Positions 19,013 through 32,724 of a stretch of 44,865 nucleotides of DNA are shown here, piece by piece. The stretch is taken from positions 122,703-167,567 of the forward strand of contig FLMG01004535.1 of NCBI GenBank assembly GCA_900088475.1, given 5' to 3'. The notes beneath the pieces are model-generated. The model had not been told where the DNA came from, did no database searches, and worked only from the letters and a program-made list of their open reading frames with translations. The position numbers and the translations under genes were made by a program. How positions within the stretch are numbered: the stretch's first letter is position 1; each line of letters begins with the position of its first letter. The DNA is from Hyphochytrium catenoides. Taxonomy: Eukaryota > Sar > Hyphochytriomycetes > Hyphochytriales > Hyphochytriaceae.

Positions 19013-19732
19013 ATGGATCCCTCGTCAGGTAGGGACGGCAGCGAGCACGGGCGACAACATCCACCAGGAAGAACCAGCTGCCTCAAACAATAGAGCTGAT
19101 GGACAATGGAACTTGCAGACTGCGTAGTCTGGCCAGGGAGTGAGTTTGTTCCCGCTCTTTCTGCGCAGGACCCGAATTTCAGCGGCCACAGGTCACAAAG
19201 GACGACCATCACTCGGTGGCACCAGCATCTCATTCTCCAGCTGCAGAGACCGTCAGATCAAGAAGAAGGCAGTCGAACAGCTGTCTCCGTGCATCAAGTA
19301 TGTCCTAACCCAAGCAGCGAAGAGTCAGCAGCTGCGCAAAGAAATGCGAAGTTCCAAGTCATCTGCAGAGCTCGTCACCAGCGCCAAGCCATCAAGCAGT
19401 GGAAGGAGGCTATACAGCTCTATTGGGCCTCATGTGCCCAAAAGCTCTTACGGTTATGGAGAAGACGTATTCTCAAAATGGTCGTCAAGCAGTGGAAAGT
19501 ATTTGCAAGATTCTATGCGGAGCAGGAGCTCCGGCTCTGGATGCTGCAAGAGCAGCTTCTTCGACGTCAAGAGCATGAAGAAGATGACCACTGCGGGGAA
19601 CGGCAGAGGAAGCCCTGTTGGGATGCAAAGCGGTTAGAACTATATTTATTGTTCCAAAGCTGGCATGAAGTCTGTCTGCAAAGTTGGAAAGAGAGACACC
19701 ATCAGTCGCCTGCAGCAACAGCTGGAGAGTGA
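19013..19732 (+). CDS. Small Trp/Arg-rich helical protein, SFI1-repeat-like (model uncertain)
   Basis: The best-supported coding part is 19359/19369-19732. It reads helices with regularly spaced Trp/Leu and basic residues (RQAIKQWKEAIQLYWASC, LLRLWRRRILKMVVKQWKVF, LYLLFQSWHEVCLQSWKER). That pattern resembles the centrin-binding repeats of SFI1 and related centrosome/basal-body proteins. One consistent model is 19013-19028, 19169-19297 and 19359-19732 (172 aa), with introns of 140 and 61 nt. The donor is GTATGT and TCCTAAC looks like a branch site. A rival model starts at 19099 with a 29-nt intron (19140-19168), which is implausibly short. The last ~40 bases are also open and coiled-coil-like in another frame, so the 3' end may be wrong or the gene decayed. 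Its stop lies 105 bases from the stop of the convergent SOD gene. Confidence 0.4.
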
Positions 19733-19837
19733 GTTATAACTTTATCTAGGTGAATCCTACAGCCCACCCAGGCTCAAGGCAGCGAATGGGGCAAGGCATG
19801 AGATCCCTGGCATAGCGTCTCCTCGAGAACGTGGACT

Positions 19838-21361
19838 TTAGAGGTCATCCTTGGTGACTGGAAGCCCTCGCGCCGCATGGAACCGACGGGCGACCTGATG
19901 AAAACAGTTGGGTCAATTGCCAAGCTGCCATATTAGGAAGCATTTGAGGGGATGATCGTAGACAAGTCAGATGCCGCTGGAAATGTGTCAAACAGGGATA
20001 GTGAACGGGCTTGGAAAAAGCAGGGGATCAAGCGTCTCCCTCCTTACCTCCTGCCAGTTAACGACATTCCAGAAGGCCTCAATGTAGTCAGTACGTCGGT
20101 TCTGGTGCTTCAGGTAGTAAGCGTGCTCCCAAACATCCAGGGCTAGTATCGGCACCTGGCCCTCTACCATCGCTGGTGTGTCCTGAAGTAGAAAAGATGG
20201 TAAGGTTGTTCTGAGTAGCGACAGAGCAGAGAAAGGCCCGCTTGGATAAAGGTTGACGTGGAAGAAAGTAGAGCCAAGCCTAGCTGGCGATAGCGAGTGT
20301 GTGAGAGACAGAGAAGCCTGAAGAAGAATGTTGCCTCCTTCTAGCGCGCCACCGAAGGACCTGAATCTTTTTCCTGCTTGCCAGCAGTAGAAGTCGTTCT
20401 TTCCCCCTGTATGCCGGTAGTACCCTCTTTCTAAGTTAACATAAAGCAGCCTCTCGTGCAAAACGACTCTTCTCTCTCTCTTGTTCGTTGGTGTAGCGCC
20501 ACTGTACCTGATTGGGCGTGGATGTGAGGTACAGCTGCTGAGTCTTCTGGTCGTAGGCAAGCCACGCCCATCCGGAGCCAAAGTGCTTGGCGGCAGTCTC
20601 GCCAAACTTCTTCTTAAAGTCCCCAAAGGAGCCGAACGAAGAGGAAAGCGCCTCGGCCAAATCACCAGTGGGCTCGCCTCCTACAAGACAGGACAGTAGT
20701 AGATTAGGCGGCAAGCCGTCGACATAAAGCGCCCAAGATAAGGTTGGTCCGGAGAAGGAGAGCACTACCATGCATAGCCAAAAGAGAATAACTTGATTAA
20801 TAGCAGTCCCTACCAGCTTTGGGACCCATGACCTGCCAAAAGATCTCATGGTTCACATAGCCGCCACCGTTATTACGAACAGCGCCGCGCAGGGTTTCTG
20901 GGATCTGCATTGGAAAGCGTTAAGCCAAGTGGAGAGCGATAGGGCCAAGTAAGGGCCTCTCTTAGCTAACGACTAAGTGTCTGCCTAGGTGAAAAAGGTT
21001 CTCCTCACCTCCTCCAAGTGCTGCAGCAGCTTATCAATACCCATCTTCGCCAAGTATCTGTCCCAGGGAGGAAGCAGCAAGGTCAGAATGATGGTGAGGA
21101 AGGTAGTGGCATGAAGTTAAGAAGAGGATTCACGCACTTGGTCTCAACCTTCGAGCGAAGTGTCGTGAGCGCAGCATTGAGTTTGTCCGTGTAGGCCTTG
21201 TGGTGGCCCAGATGGTGGATGCGCATGGTCTGCTCATCGATGTACGGCTCCAAAGCGTCGTAAGCGTATGGCATTGACGGGACTTGGAGGTTTTGAGCCT
21301 GGCATAGGCTCTGCCCAGCAAGCGCAAGGCCACAGACAATAGCCGAGACCAGCAACTTCAT
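19838..21361 (-). CDS. Manganese superoxide dismutase, secretory/ER form with C-terminal KDDL (6 exons, 242 aa)
   Basis: Minus exons are 21361-21138, 21057-21009, 20904-20814, 20680-20508, 20182-20048 and 19894-19838; all introns are GT-AG and the frame is continuous. It converts superoxide to oxygen and hydrogen peroxide. Metal ligands are His49 ([12 protein letters not shown]), His110 ([13 protein letters not shown]), Asp195 and His199 (LDVWEHAYY). Tyr57 is the conserved gateway residue. NNGGG and Gln179 in PNQD are Mn-type; Fe enzymes have the active-site Gln in the first half. The N-terminus ([20 protein letters not shown]) is a classic signal peptide, not an amphipathic mitochondrial presequence. 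The last four residues are KDDL, close to the ER-retrieval signal KDEL. So the enzyme probably sits in the ER, a plastid reached through the ER, or outside the cell. MnSOD is usually mitochondrial, making this unusual. Confidence 0.9.
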
Positions 21362-21889
21362 GGCTTAGAAGAATCGACTTTCACTTCTGGTCCAAGGGCT
21401 AGCAGCTGCACACCGAACTCTATTGTTGGATGATCTTGATCAACAGGCAAGTATAAGAGCTTGTCAAGGAGAGCGTCGAACGGTTGTCAGGCTTGCGATC
21501 TCATCATCCGCGGGCCCAGCCTGCCTGCCACCGCCGCCTCGCGATCTGATGCTTCGAGCTTCAACCTAAATTCTTCTATAGTTCTTCGCCAAGAGATAGC
21601 TGCAAACGGCCATGATTCTAAGAGATAGCCGCAAACGGCCATGATCCGCTAAGTCAAGGCAGGAGAGATCATAGAGGCGGCTGGGAGCTGAGGGCTAATA
21701 AGGAGGCGACAACTATGGAGGAAGAGAGGAGCGGCAGTGCGGTACAGATGGGCCAAGGCAGGTAAACGTTCTTGTTTATTAGGTCAGTCCCTTTAGGCTA
21801 GTTTCAGCTTCAGCGCCTGGTGCCTGGAGAGCACAAGGCACAGGAGATCTTGAGACAACATAGCGGGAGCCCCCTGGATAATTGGTTGA
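21362..21889. other. SOD promoter region / CDC48 3' flank
   Basis: Both neighbours are on minus, so this holds the SOD promoter and the CDC48 3' end. The one distinct structure is a 29-nt direct repeat at 21591-21648. Confidence 0.6.
21591..21648. repeat. Two tandem 29-nt direct repeats in the SOD upstream region
   Basis: Units 21591-21619 and 21620-21648 start with AAGAGATAGC and share CGCAAACGGCCATGAT-type sequence with only about three mismatches. They lie 230-287 bases upstream of the SOD start codon. They could be a duplicated regulatory element or a recent slippage duplication. Confidence 0.85.
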
Positions 21890-24963
<3,074 letters not shown>

Positions 24964-26276
24964 GGTGCCTAAATGGGTGTCTCAAGAAAGAGTTGATTTC
25001 AGGCAAAGTCCAGAAGGCTAAGCCGATGTCTTGCTTTGCAGAAAGCGCCTTGTCGCTCTAGGTGCTACAGCTTTATTGAAAATCGTCAGCAGTCTTTGCT
25101 GGCAGGCTTCCGCGGCGCTCAGCTGGACTCAATCTGACTGTTCGGCGGCGAGTCTCAAGGAAGCTTCACGCTCCCTCTGTGGGGAGGCAATGCAGATAGC
25201 GCAAAAGATTTCAGGAGCCCTGCCCTCCTAGCTCTCGTTCTCTGTCTGTCCTGTACCTTCCTTGCCCTTCTCTGTCTGTTTCTCACAATATCTCTATCCC
25301 CATTCCGATGAGTTCTCCACACTTCGTAAAGGGGAGACGTCGGTAGCCTAGGCAACGGGGAGCTAGTACTGTGGTATGCGCTACCTAGTAGGAGTCACAT
25401 GGTCATGGGGATAGCCCCTGGCTACTTAGGCTGAAGGGCCCTCATCTAAAGATTTTATGAAGTGTTGCCCTGCTAGAAAGGGGGAATGAAGCCTTGTAGT
25501 AATACGCTGGAAACCTTTGCGCAAGAAATACTAGTAACCATGGGTGTAGTAGTACGCGATGCAACCATCATGTTTTCATGTTGCAAGATTGCAGAAAGAT
25601 TCAAAAGATCTAAACCGCCCTTTTGACTATCAGTGCTAAACAAAGTACTGCTTTTCCAGATGTTGATATACGAAAAGACGGTAAAAGGGCCTCTTAGAGT
25701 CATGTCGAGTTTTGATTTTTGGGCTTAGTTTTGAGGAGACAGAAGAATTGATAATCATCCGGTGCCTTTCCTCTGTTCTATTGTGCTGTAGAACTAGATG
25801 AGCTCCATCTAAGAAGATGATTGAGATGATAGAGAGACGAGGCGGCACTCTTCTCAACTGCAAGCCGGGCAGGACGGAGGTGGAGCCTGAAGGCAAGAGT
25901 GAAGACCAGCTGGTCATCCCTTCTCCAAGCTGCAGCTCCAGCCGCGTGGCCTGTAAGCATTAGGCCTTGGTGGAGACATCCAGACGTAACTGCCTTTGCC
26001 AACCACGCCCAAGCGTTGCAGCGATACCTACTGGAGACCTAGTCTTCAGCACGGTGATCAACTCGCCGGTGAAAGTGGCCAGTTTAGCCTCGACCGTCTG
26101 CGTTCTCGTTAGTTGACCTCAAAGATCAAACAAGTAACGAGTAGGGAAGGTGAGGTGGAAGGCGAAGTAGCAGGGCTAACTGACTAGCTGCTAGTCGGCT
26201 TATACACTCTCCCTCTGCCCCGCGACAATCATAGAGTATCGCCGAAGCCCATTCGCAAGCGACAAGTGCAGGCATA
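24964..26276. other. Divergent promoter region, CDC48 (-) and repeat-protein gene (+)
   Basis: 1.3 kb with only short, unrelated ORFs on both strands. No domain, repeat or RNA gene is recognised. It should carry promoters of both flanking genes. Confidence 0.5.
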
Positions 26277-29200
26277 ATGAATCTTGAGACAAAGTTCGTT
26301 CGCATATTGGGGAAAAATGGAAGCACACATTTTGTGGCCTTTTACACTGGTAAACTCGGCCGTGGGTGAACTGCTCCTGAAGCTTATGTCTCTAAACCTC
26401 CATATATCATGCAACGGTGCAGGAGTATCCTCGCTAGAGATGTCCAACTTATTGAAGGTTTTGGTGGGAGCTGCACCATTCGAGGTCTGACAACGCTTGA
26501 CTTTTACGACGACTGTGCCCACTTTTCCGGCGCGCAACTGCTGAAGAACTACTGCACTTACGCTGACCGACCGGTGTAACTTCCTCATCAGGTGGTTGTG
26601 GGCTTGGAAGATGACTCGAATACTGCCATTCCAATGTCAGTTGCGTGCCAGTTTCCTCAGAGCTTGTCAGCGGCACAGTATAAAGTTTTGGTCGCTGGTA
26701 AGTCGGCCAAGTAGCTGAGCCCCATCGTCGTCTTCGCTATAATCTGCCGTCTACTTTGCCTTAGACACATCCCATCTCTACGCCGAGCGGTATACTAAGA
26801 CGAGCACGCAATTGCCAAGACCGAAGCCTACGAAGGAGACGACTTGCACAGAAAGCAGTATGTCTCTTCTCTGAGCCTAGGCTCACCTTCATCTCTTCTT
26901 ATATGCATGTGAAAACGTAGCTTTCGGGTCGTATGTGTAAAGCACTGAGAGTATTCTTTCTTTCTCCAATATCTGCAGTCAGTCCTGCCAGTCTGGGCAG
27001 CGTGATCAAAGGCCTAGCTGACGAAGGCTACGTAACTGCAGAAGAGAGTGAAGTGCTGCGTCAACTAGCAAGAGAAGGAGCCAAGGTCGTCACAAAGCCC
27101 TTCCAGGTCTACCGGAAGACAGGTGGGAAGAACGCCTATCTCGGTAGCTGCCTTTGGCATCCGCAGTATGCCTTTGCCTACATCCTCTAAGGGTGGCTCT
27201 TCTCTAAGGGTGGCTCTTCTCGCTGGCTCATTATAACGCTTACTCTTCTCAGGACACCTTGGACGTTTAAAGTCGGAGCTTGTGTCTGTTGCTCATCGGA
27301 AGAGTGACAAGAAGGCGCCAACAGGGCAACTGAAGGTTGTACAGCTCAGTCGGTTCGTTGATGTGCTGCGGAAGCAGAATATGGTCTCAGAAAAGGTAGG
27401 TCTTACTTTACGGCTGAGATAGTCCTCAAAAGAATGCTTCGGACACGACACTCTTGCAGAATACGTCGCACCTGGATGACTTCATCTTTCGCTAATCTCG
27501 TATTCCTCTTCATTTGCTTTGACTTGGTCCACAGGAAGAGACCATCCTACTGCAGCTGATAAAGGCGAGGGATGCGGTGATCAACGCCGCATTTGAGCTA
27601 GCGGAAGTGGAGCATGATGTGGAAGCGCTGAGGAACATGATGGTGAGTTGTTTTGTTAAGATGGGATTAGAATACTTACCCCTTCGCTGCGCCCGGCGCT
27701 TTGATGCAATACTTCCAACCGCAGCGTTTTGACTTATCGTTTCTTCGTGGTAGATCCTCCGGGTACGCCTTCTGCTACCAGATGAAGTTCGCGCGCAGCA
27801 AGTTGAGCTTCTAGAAGTTCTTAAGCTTCTCGTACAGCGGAAACTCATCTCAAAAGAAGGTAGCTGACGTGTGTGACGTTTCACTTTCGCCCGCATTGTG
27901 TGTCTTGCATTGACACTCCTCTTGCTCATTTATCACTTGTTGAGTCCCTACGTGGTCTTTCTCGTATATTTTTGACCCCACTCTTCCCGGATCTCCATTA
28001 TCTTGATTATCTTGATTATATCTGTCGCCCAGGTGCACGCTTCTTGATGTACAAGATCATGAACGCTGATAAGTTCGTAATAGCGGCCTGTGAGGCCTAT
28101 GAGATGGACCATGACGTAGAAGAGTTGATGGTAACATGGCACGTGGTGGGCGATAAAACAGCATCGAATGACCATTTCACCTTCTTGTCGATTTGTGCTC
28201 ATTCGCAAGGATACTCTTCTCCGAGTTGCACGACTAGGAATGAGCGGAGAGATCATGAAGCAAGCCCGCGGCCAAGCTCAGCGGTTATCGCAAACCCGCA
28301 CCTCTTCAGCGTCGGCGCAGCTCCGAGGGTCGCAAAAGCTTCTACAGGAGTTTTCCAGAGTAAGTAGTATGTAGGGAGCTAGCTACAGCGTGCCTTGAAA
28401 GGCAAAGCCACGGGCTAGCCACCATCCCCAAGCTGCAGCACTGGCCTTTATGGACATAGGAAAGCAACTTGTAGAATGCTAACACCCATCTTTTGAACTG
28501 CTCTAGTCCGGCTTCATCACTGGCGCGGAGTTTCGCGTTTTGATGTCCCTTTTGCAAAGCGAGAATGAATATCTCATGGCAGCTCTGCAGACATTTGACG
28601 AGGATGGTGATCGAGAGGAACTTGTAGACACTCTCAGGAGGGTGGCACGCCTGCAGGCGCCGGGGAAAGATGAAAAGGTTAGTGGGGGACTCTGATTGGC
28701 TTTGCTTTCCTTCTCGACAAAGAAGTTTTATTATCTGTCGATCCTGCTTCCCTTTAATCTATGGACTTCCCCACTTTTTGATGCCTAAGGTTATACCCCG
28801 GCGGCTGAGAGATCTGCCTTGGTATCGTCCAAGCACTTCCACTCACTTTCGATCCTTGTTCAAGGATCTTTCTGCTTCTTGTTAGCACGATTCTGCTTTG
28901 ACTCGTAAGATCGGTAGAGGTAGCTCTTACATCGCCGGACTGAGTTCCTTTTCTCCCCTCGTCTCTTCTGACCAATACTGCAAAGCCTTCTTTAAGATCT
29001 GGTAGTAAGACATCCAGTCTTTATTCGGCCACCTCAAGCGAGGTTGATCAACTGGAAGACGAAGAGAGCACAGATGAGGAGACGGTGGCATTAGAAGTGG
29101 CAATGGCCTACCCTACCAAGGAGTTGGTGTTACTGCTGCAAAGAGGAGAGCAACAGAAGATCCTGACGCCTGAGTAGGACTAGACGCCCGGCTCTTTTCG

Positions 29201-32121
29201 CTCTCTTTTCCATCTCTCCGTCTCGCCGGACATGTCTTATCACCTCTTTCCAAATTCGCTCTCTGCTATGGCCATGCATCTGTGGTCGATACTTTGCATA
29301 ACCTTGCACGCCCTTATCCAACGCTCTGACGCTCAGTCCACTAAGTCCTTTCTATATATTTACGACAACATCAGGGACTGCTCGCGGCTGCGCCGTTTGA
29401 TAGGTGAGCGAAATCCTGCGCTCTTGGATCCTCTGGAGAGTTTCAAGGAAAGCCAAAACATTAGGGAGCTATTGAGGGCGCTGAAAGCATTAGCTCGCAC
29501 AGGGCTAGAGAGAAAGATGCCTGGAAACGTGAAGCAGTCCAAAGACAAGACTTCAAATGGCAGAGATGTCACTTCCAGGCCAGAGTCTACATTCCACGTC
29601 TTGATGCGGGAGCTGACGGGCACTGCGGTGCTCACTTCGGAGGAAGCATTTATGGGCTCTGCTCTTTTTGAAGAGGGAAATGAGCTAGTCCATGCTATCT
29701 GGCAGGTTTTCCAGGCCAACAGGTATGGTGCACCATAAAGATAGGAAGAGAGGCCTACGTGCTGCCTCTTTGAAATAAGCTGACCGCGGGTCTGCTATCA
29801 TTCTCTCTTCTCTTTCTAGAGACGTGATGGATCTCGTGGATTCTCTAAAGCGCATCTATCGCCATCAAACGGAGGGTGATGGCCAACAACCGACCGGTAG
29901 AGTTTCTCCCTCATGTCATTATCGCTCATCTTCTCTTTTCGTTTGAAGATTCACTGGCCTAACCCTTTGCAGCTTTAGTCTATCGGAATCAGCCCTATCT
30001 GTCGTCTGCCATGCCAGCTTGGTAATAACTGAACTATCCGTCTCTTCGGTCCTTTCCAGTCACAGTGATTCGACGGAAGCTAGAAGAGCTTTCCAACCTT
30101 CACTTCTTGACGAAAGTCCAAAAAGAGAAGCTTTTGAAGCTGTTGGACAAAGAGGATGAAATGTTATTAGCGGCTTTCGAGTTATGGGAGAGGGACCAGA
30201 ATGTCGAAGAGCTATTGGATACCTTGCTTAGGTAAGAGAACTTCAAACAACAGAGATAATCGTGGCCCGGGACTTTCTGAGCGCATGATGCCACCTTAAA
30301 CAGGCTACTACGGCGGGACGATCTCATAGAAGAGCCAGCTGAGAGAAGTTCACAACCAGATCGTGCGCGAGAAGAGCTTTCTGAATTGGCCCTTGCCCTA
30401 GAGCAAGACGGCAAACTGTCTTCAAACGAGCTGCAGGCGCTGCTTTCTTTGGTTGCAATGAGCGAGCCGGCTGTCCTGGCTGCACACGATGTTTATGAGA
30501 GTGACAGGGACATTGAGGATCTGGTGCACTCTCTGCAGATGATTGCTCAAATCTATGCCCGGGAAGGAAACGGGATCAGTCCGGCCGGGCTCGGACGTCA
30601 TACTGAAGCAGGAGAAGTGGAGGACGACGATAAAGGTCTGTCACCTTTTACCGCCGTCAAATAATAGCTAGTCCTTGTAGGGGATGCCTAGTATGCTCTA
30701 CGTTGTTTACTCTTGGCTGTCGAAGGTTGTCATGGTCCTCGTCCTAAACCACCTCATCTCCGTTTCTTCCTTGCAGTGACCACAAAAGGAGACTACTCCA
30801 AGCAATCACTCCAAAAAGTAGTTGCGGTCCTTCAAGAGTCTGGCGCTCTAACGCTGAAGGAATCCAACGTCATCAGCCATCTTATCGAAGAGCTCGACGA
30901 TCGAGTGCTCGCTGCCTTTGATGCTTACAGCTTTGACCAGGATGTGGTAATACGAGCAACAAAATTTGCTGCTCACGAGTGGTCCATTCCCCTGAGTTTG
31001 GCGGTGATGCTGTCTTGGCAATGTTGAATTCGTCGCTGCACTTGTGAACACGTTTTCATAGGGTGCTTTACCTCGCCTCGCCCTCTTGACCCTTATTAAC
31101 CGTAGGATCTTTCCTAACTTCTATCGTTCGCCTTCTTACCTCCCGGCCGCAGGCAAACTTCGTTGACTCTTTGAAGCGAATAGTGTCTTTAGAAGAGCAT
31201 GAGTTCACTGTTGACAGCCAGACGAGAGTTTCAACCCATGATGAGGATGCGAAGAGCCTGGCTGTCAGCAAGGCGCCAGTACACGCTCCATCCGCTCCTG
31301 CCTTTACAGATCTACCTGTGGAACGGCAGTTGCTTCGCGTGGTCTCAGAGATGAAGCTATCGGAGAGGGAAACATCAGCCCTTCGACGAAGGATAGCTCA
31401 AGGAGATTCGTTTGTAAAGGCTGCATTGGAAGTTTATAGATTAGAACAGGACCCGGTAAGTCTTTTGGCGCAGACAGCAACTTTATTTCTCCTATATTTC
31501 AAACCTAGCCAGTTTCGACCATCCCAATAATAGCATTCTTGAGGTCTGGTGGCTCCGATCTGGGACTATTCGCCCCGTAAGGAGATCTTTTGTTTGCCTG
31601 AAGCTAGCAGTTCGTGCTTTTCCTTCCCTGTTGACGACCTCCAGGTATTGAGGTTACCCTCTCACGACCATCTCCAATAGGCTGACCTCAAAGACACACT
31701 TCAGCGAATTGCCAAGAGAGCCGCAGAGGAGGATGCCGCCACGCGCTTGGTGTCTAGTAGAGCCCTAGTGCGTGAAATAGTGACGGAGATGAGAGAGGTA
31801 AATCTGCCGGGCTGTTCAAGGTGTCTTTCTGCTTCCCTCTACCCAAAGGTTCATCTTTGCATTTGCCGTTCGCCCAAGGGCTTGATTTATATGTGGCCAT
31901 GATTCACTTACAAATGATGAGCCTGCCGAACGCACGGTTGACGACTGCTAATGCAATTTCCTTTACAGGCGGACTTTCTTACGCAGAAGGAGTTCGAAAG
32001 GCTGGAACAGATGTTTGAAGATCCAGAAAGCAGTCTTTATGACGTCTTAGAGCGTTACGACGAGACTGGCAGGATAGAGGTTCTGATAGACGGTCTTCGG
32101 GTCTGTGCTTCTGATTCGTAG
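26277..32121 (+). CDS. Large protein of ~11 degenerate tandem helical modules, unknown family (20 exons, 1037 aa)
   Basis: Exons are 26277-26349, 26423-26484, 26592-26697, 26765-26857, 26979-27122, 27253-27395, 27535-27642, 27754-27859, 28033-28130, 28210-28359, 28507-28677, 28986-29173, 29375-29722, 29820-29896, 30060-30231, 30304-30635, 30777-30946, 31153-31455, 31681-31797 and 31969-32121. All are GT-AG and the phase fits at all 19 junctions. Residues 1-110 form a separate, probably beta-rich domain (MNLETKFVRILGKNGSTHFV). From there on a 50-110 residue unit recurs: a helix ending in Gly-x-Leu/Ile-Thr/Ser, a Glu-rich helix, Leu-Ile-x3-Asp/Glu, a helix like VLAAFExYE, then xDxDVEELxDTLxRIA. 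Clear copies are EYLMAALQTFDEDGDREEL, MLLAAFELWERDQNVEELL, VLAAHDVYESDRDIEDLV, VLAAFDAYSFDQDV and FVKAALEVYRLEQDP. There is no signal peptide or TM segment. Acidic Ser-rich linkers occur in exons 12, 16 and 18. The short DxDG-like loops recall degenerate EF-hands, but spacing is too short. It may be a scaffold; function is unknown. Confidence 0.75.
27187..27220. repeat. 17-nt tandem duplication in intron 5 of the repeat-protein gene
   Basis: Two perfect copies (27187-27203, 27204-27220) beginning CTAAGGGTGG, inside the intron 27123-27252. Probably replication slippage. Confidence 0.85.
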
Positions 32122-32724
32122 AATATAAGGAAGGTGTCTATGTCGATCTGTCAGTACGCGGAAAGTAGCTCTATTTTGAAAAGATAGTGGAACCGTATAG
32201 CGCACAAATGAACATTTGTCCTCTGGCGTCGCTAACGGGGAAACATAGTCTCACTCTTGTCCAGAAAGATCGGACACCTCCCTTTTAGGACAAGCGCGAA
32301 GCTCCAAAATGGTTATGTTTCGTGGATGGGCGGTCGCGAATTTTATCTGTTCCCTCCCTATCTCGTGACAGCCTGCTATCATCTGGGCTTACGCCATGGC
32401 CGAAGACCAGGACACGCAGCATTTGTGAGTGCGTTCCAAACATAACCCGGAAGGTCGAAGGGAAACAGGCTCTTTAAGGGTCCAAGAAAGCACTTGGAGG
32501 GCAATCCTCGACGACACCTAGCGGTCAGTCGTGATTCATTCATTTGACTTCTTGAATGATCGATAGCTCCTTTGTAAGGGTTCCGTACAAGCCAAGAGGA
32601 TAAGACCACGAAGCATTAGCGTCTCAAGTAGGAGAAGCTCTGCTGAGTCTTATAAAAGAGTCGGCTTGCCGCGAGTCACTTTTTTTTGCTCTCCGGACAA
32701 AGGTCAAAGCTTTAGAGATAGACC
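32122..32724. other. 3' flank of the repeat-protein gene
   Basis: Short ORFs only; no recognised feature. Confidence 0.5.

Noticed and set aside
19838-21361. Fe-type (plastid) SOD for the dismutase gene
   Set aside because: The active-site Gln is in the C-terminal half (PNQD) and the motif is NNGGGYVNH, both Mn-type.
25031-26002. Short frames between CDC48 and the repeat-protein gene
   Set aside because: All under 95 codons, overlapping on both strands, with no family features or splice support.
28986-29175. TAG after TPE as the end of the repeat-protein gene
   Set aside because: A GT donor overlaps it (GA|GTAGG) and joining to the acceptor at 29374 restores the module frame (E-D-C-S-R-L), so the gene continues.
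26277-32121. EF-hand repeats in the modular protein
   Set aside because: The DxDG-like loops are followed too soon by EEL helices and lack the 12-residue loop with position-12 Glu, so calcium binding is not supported.
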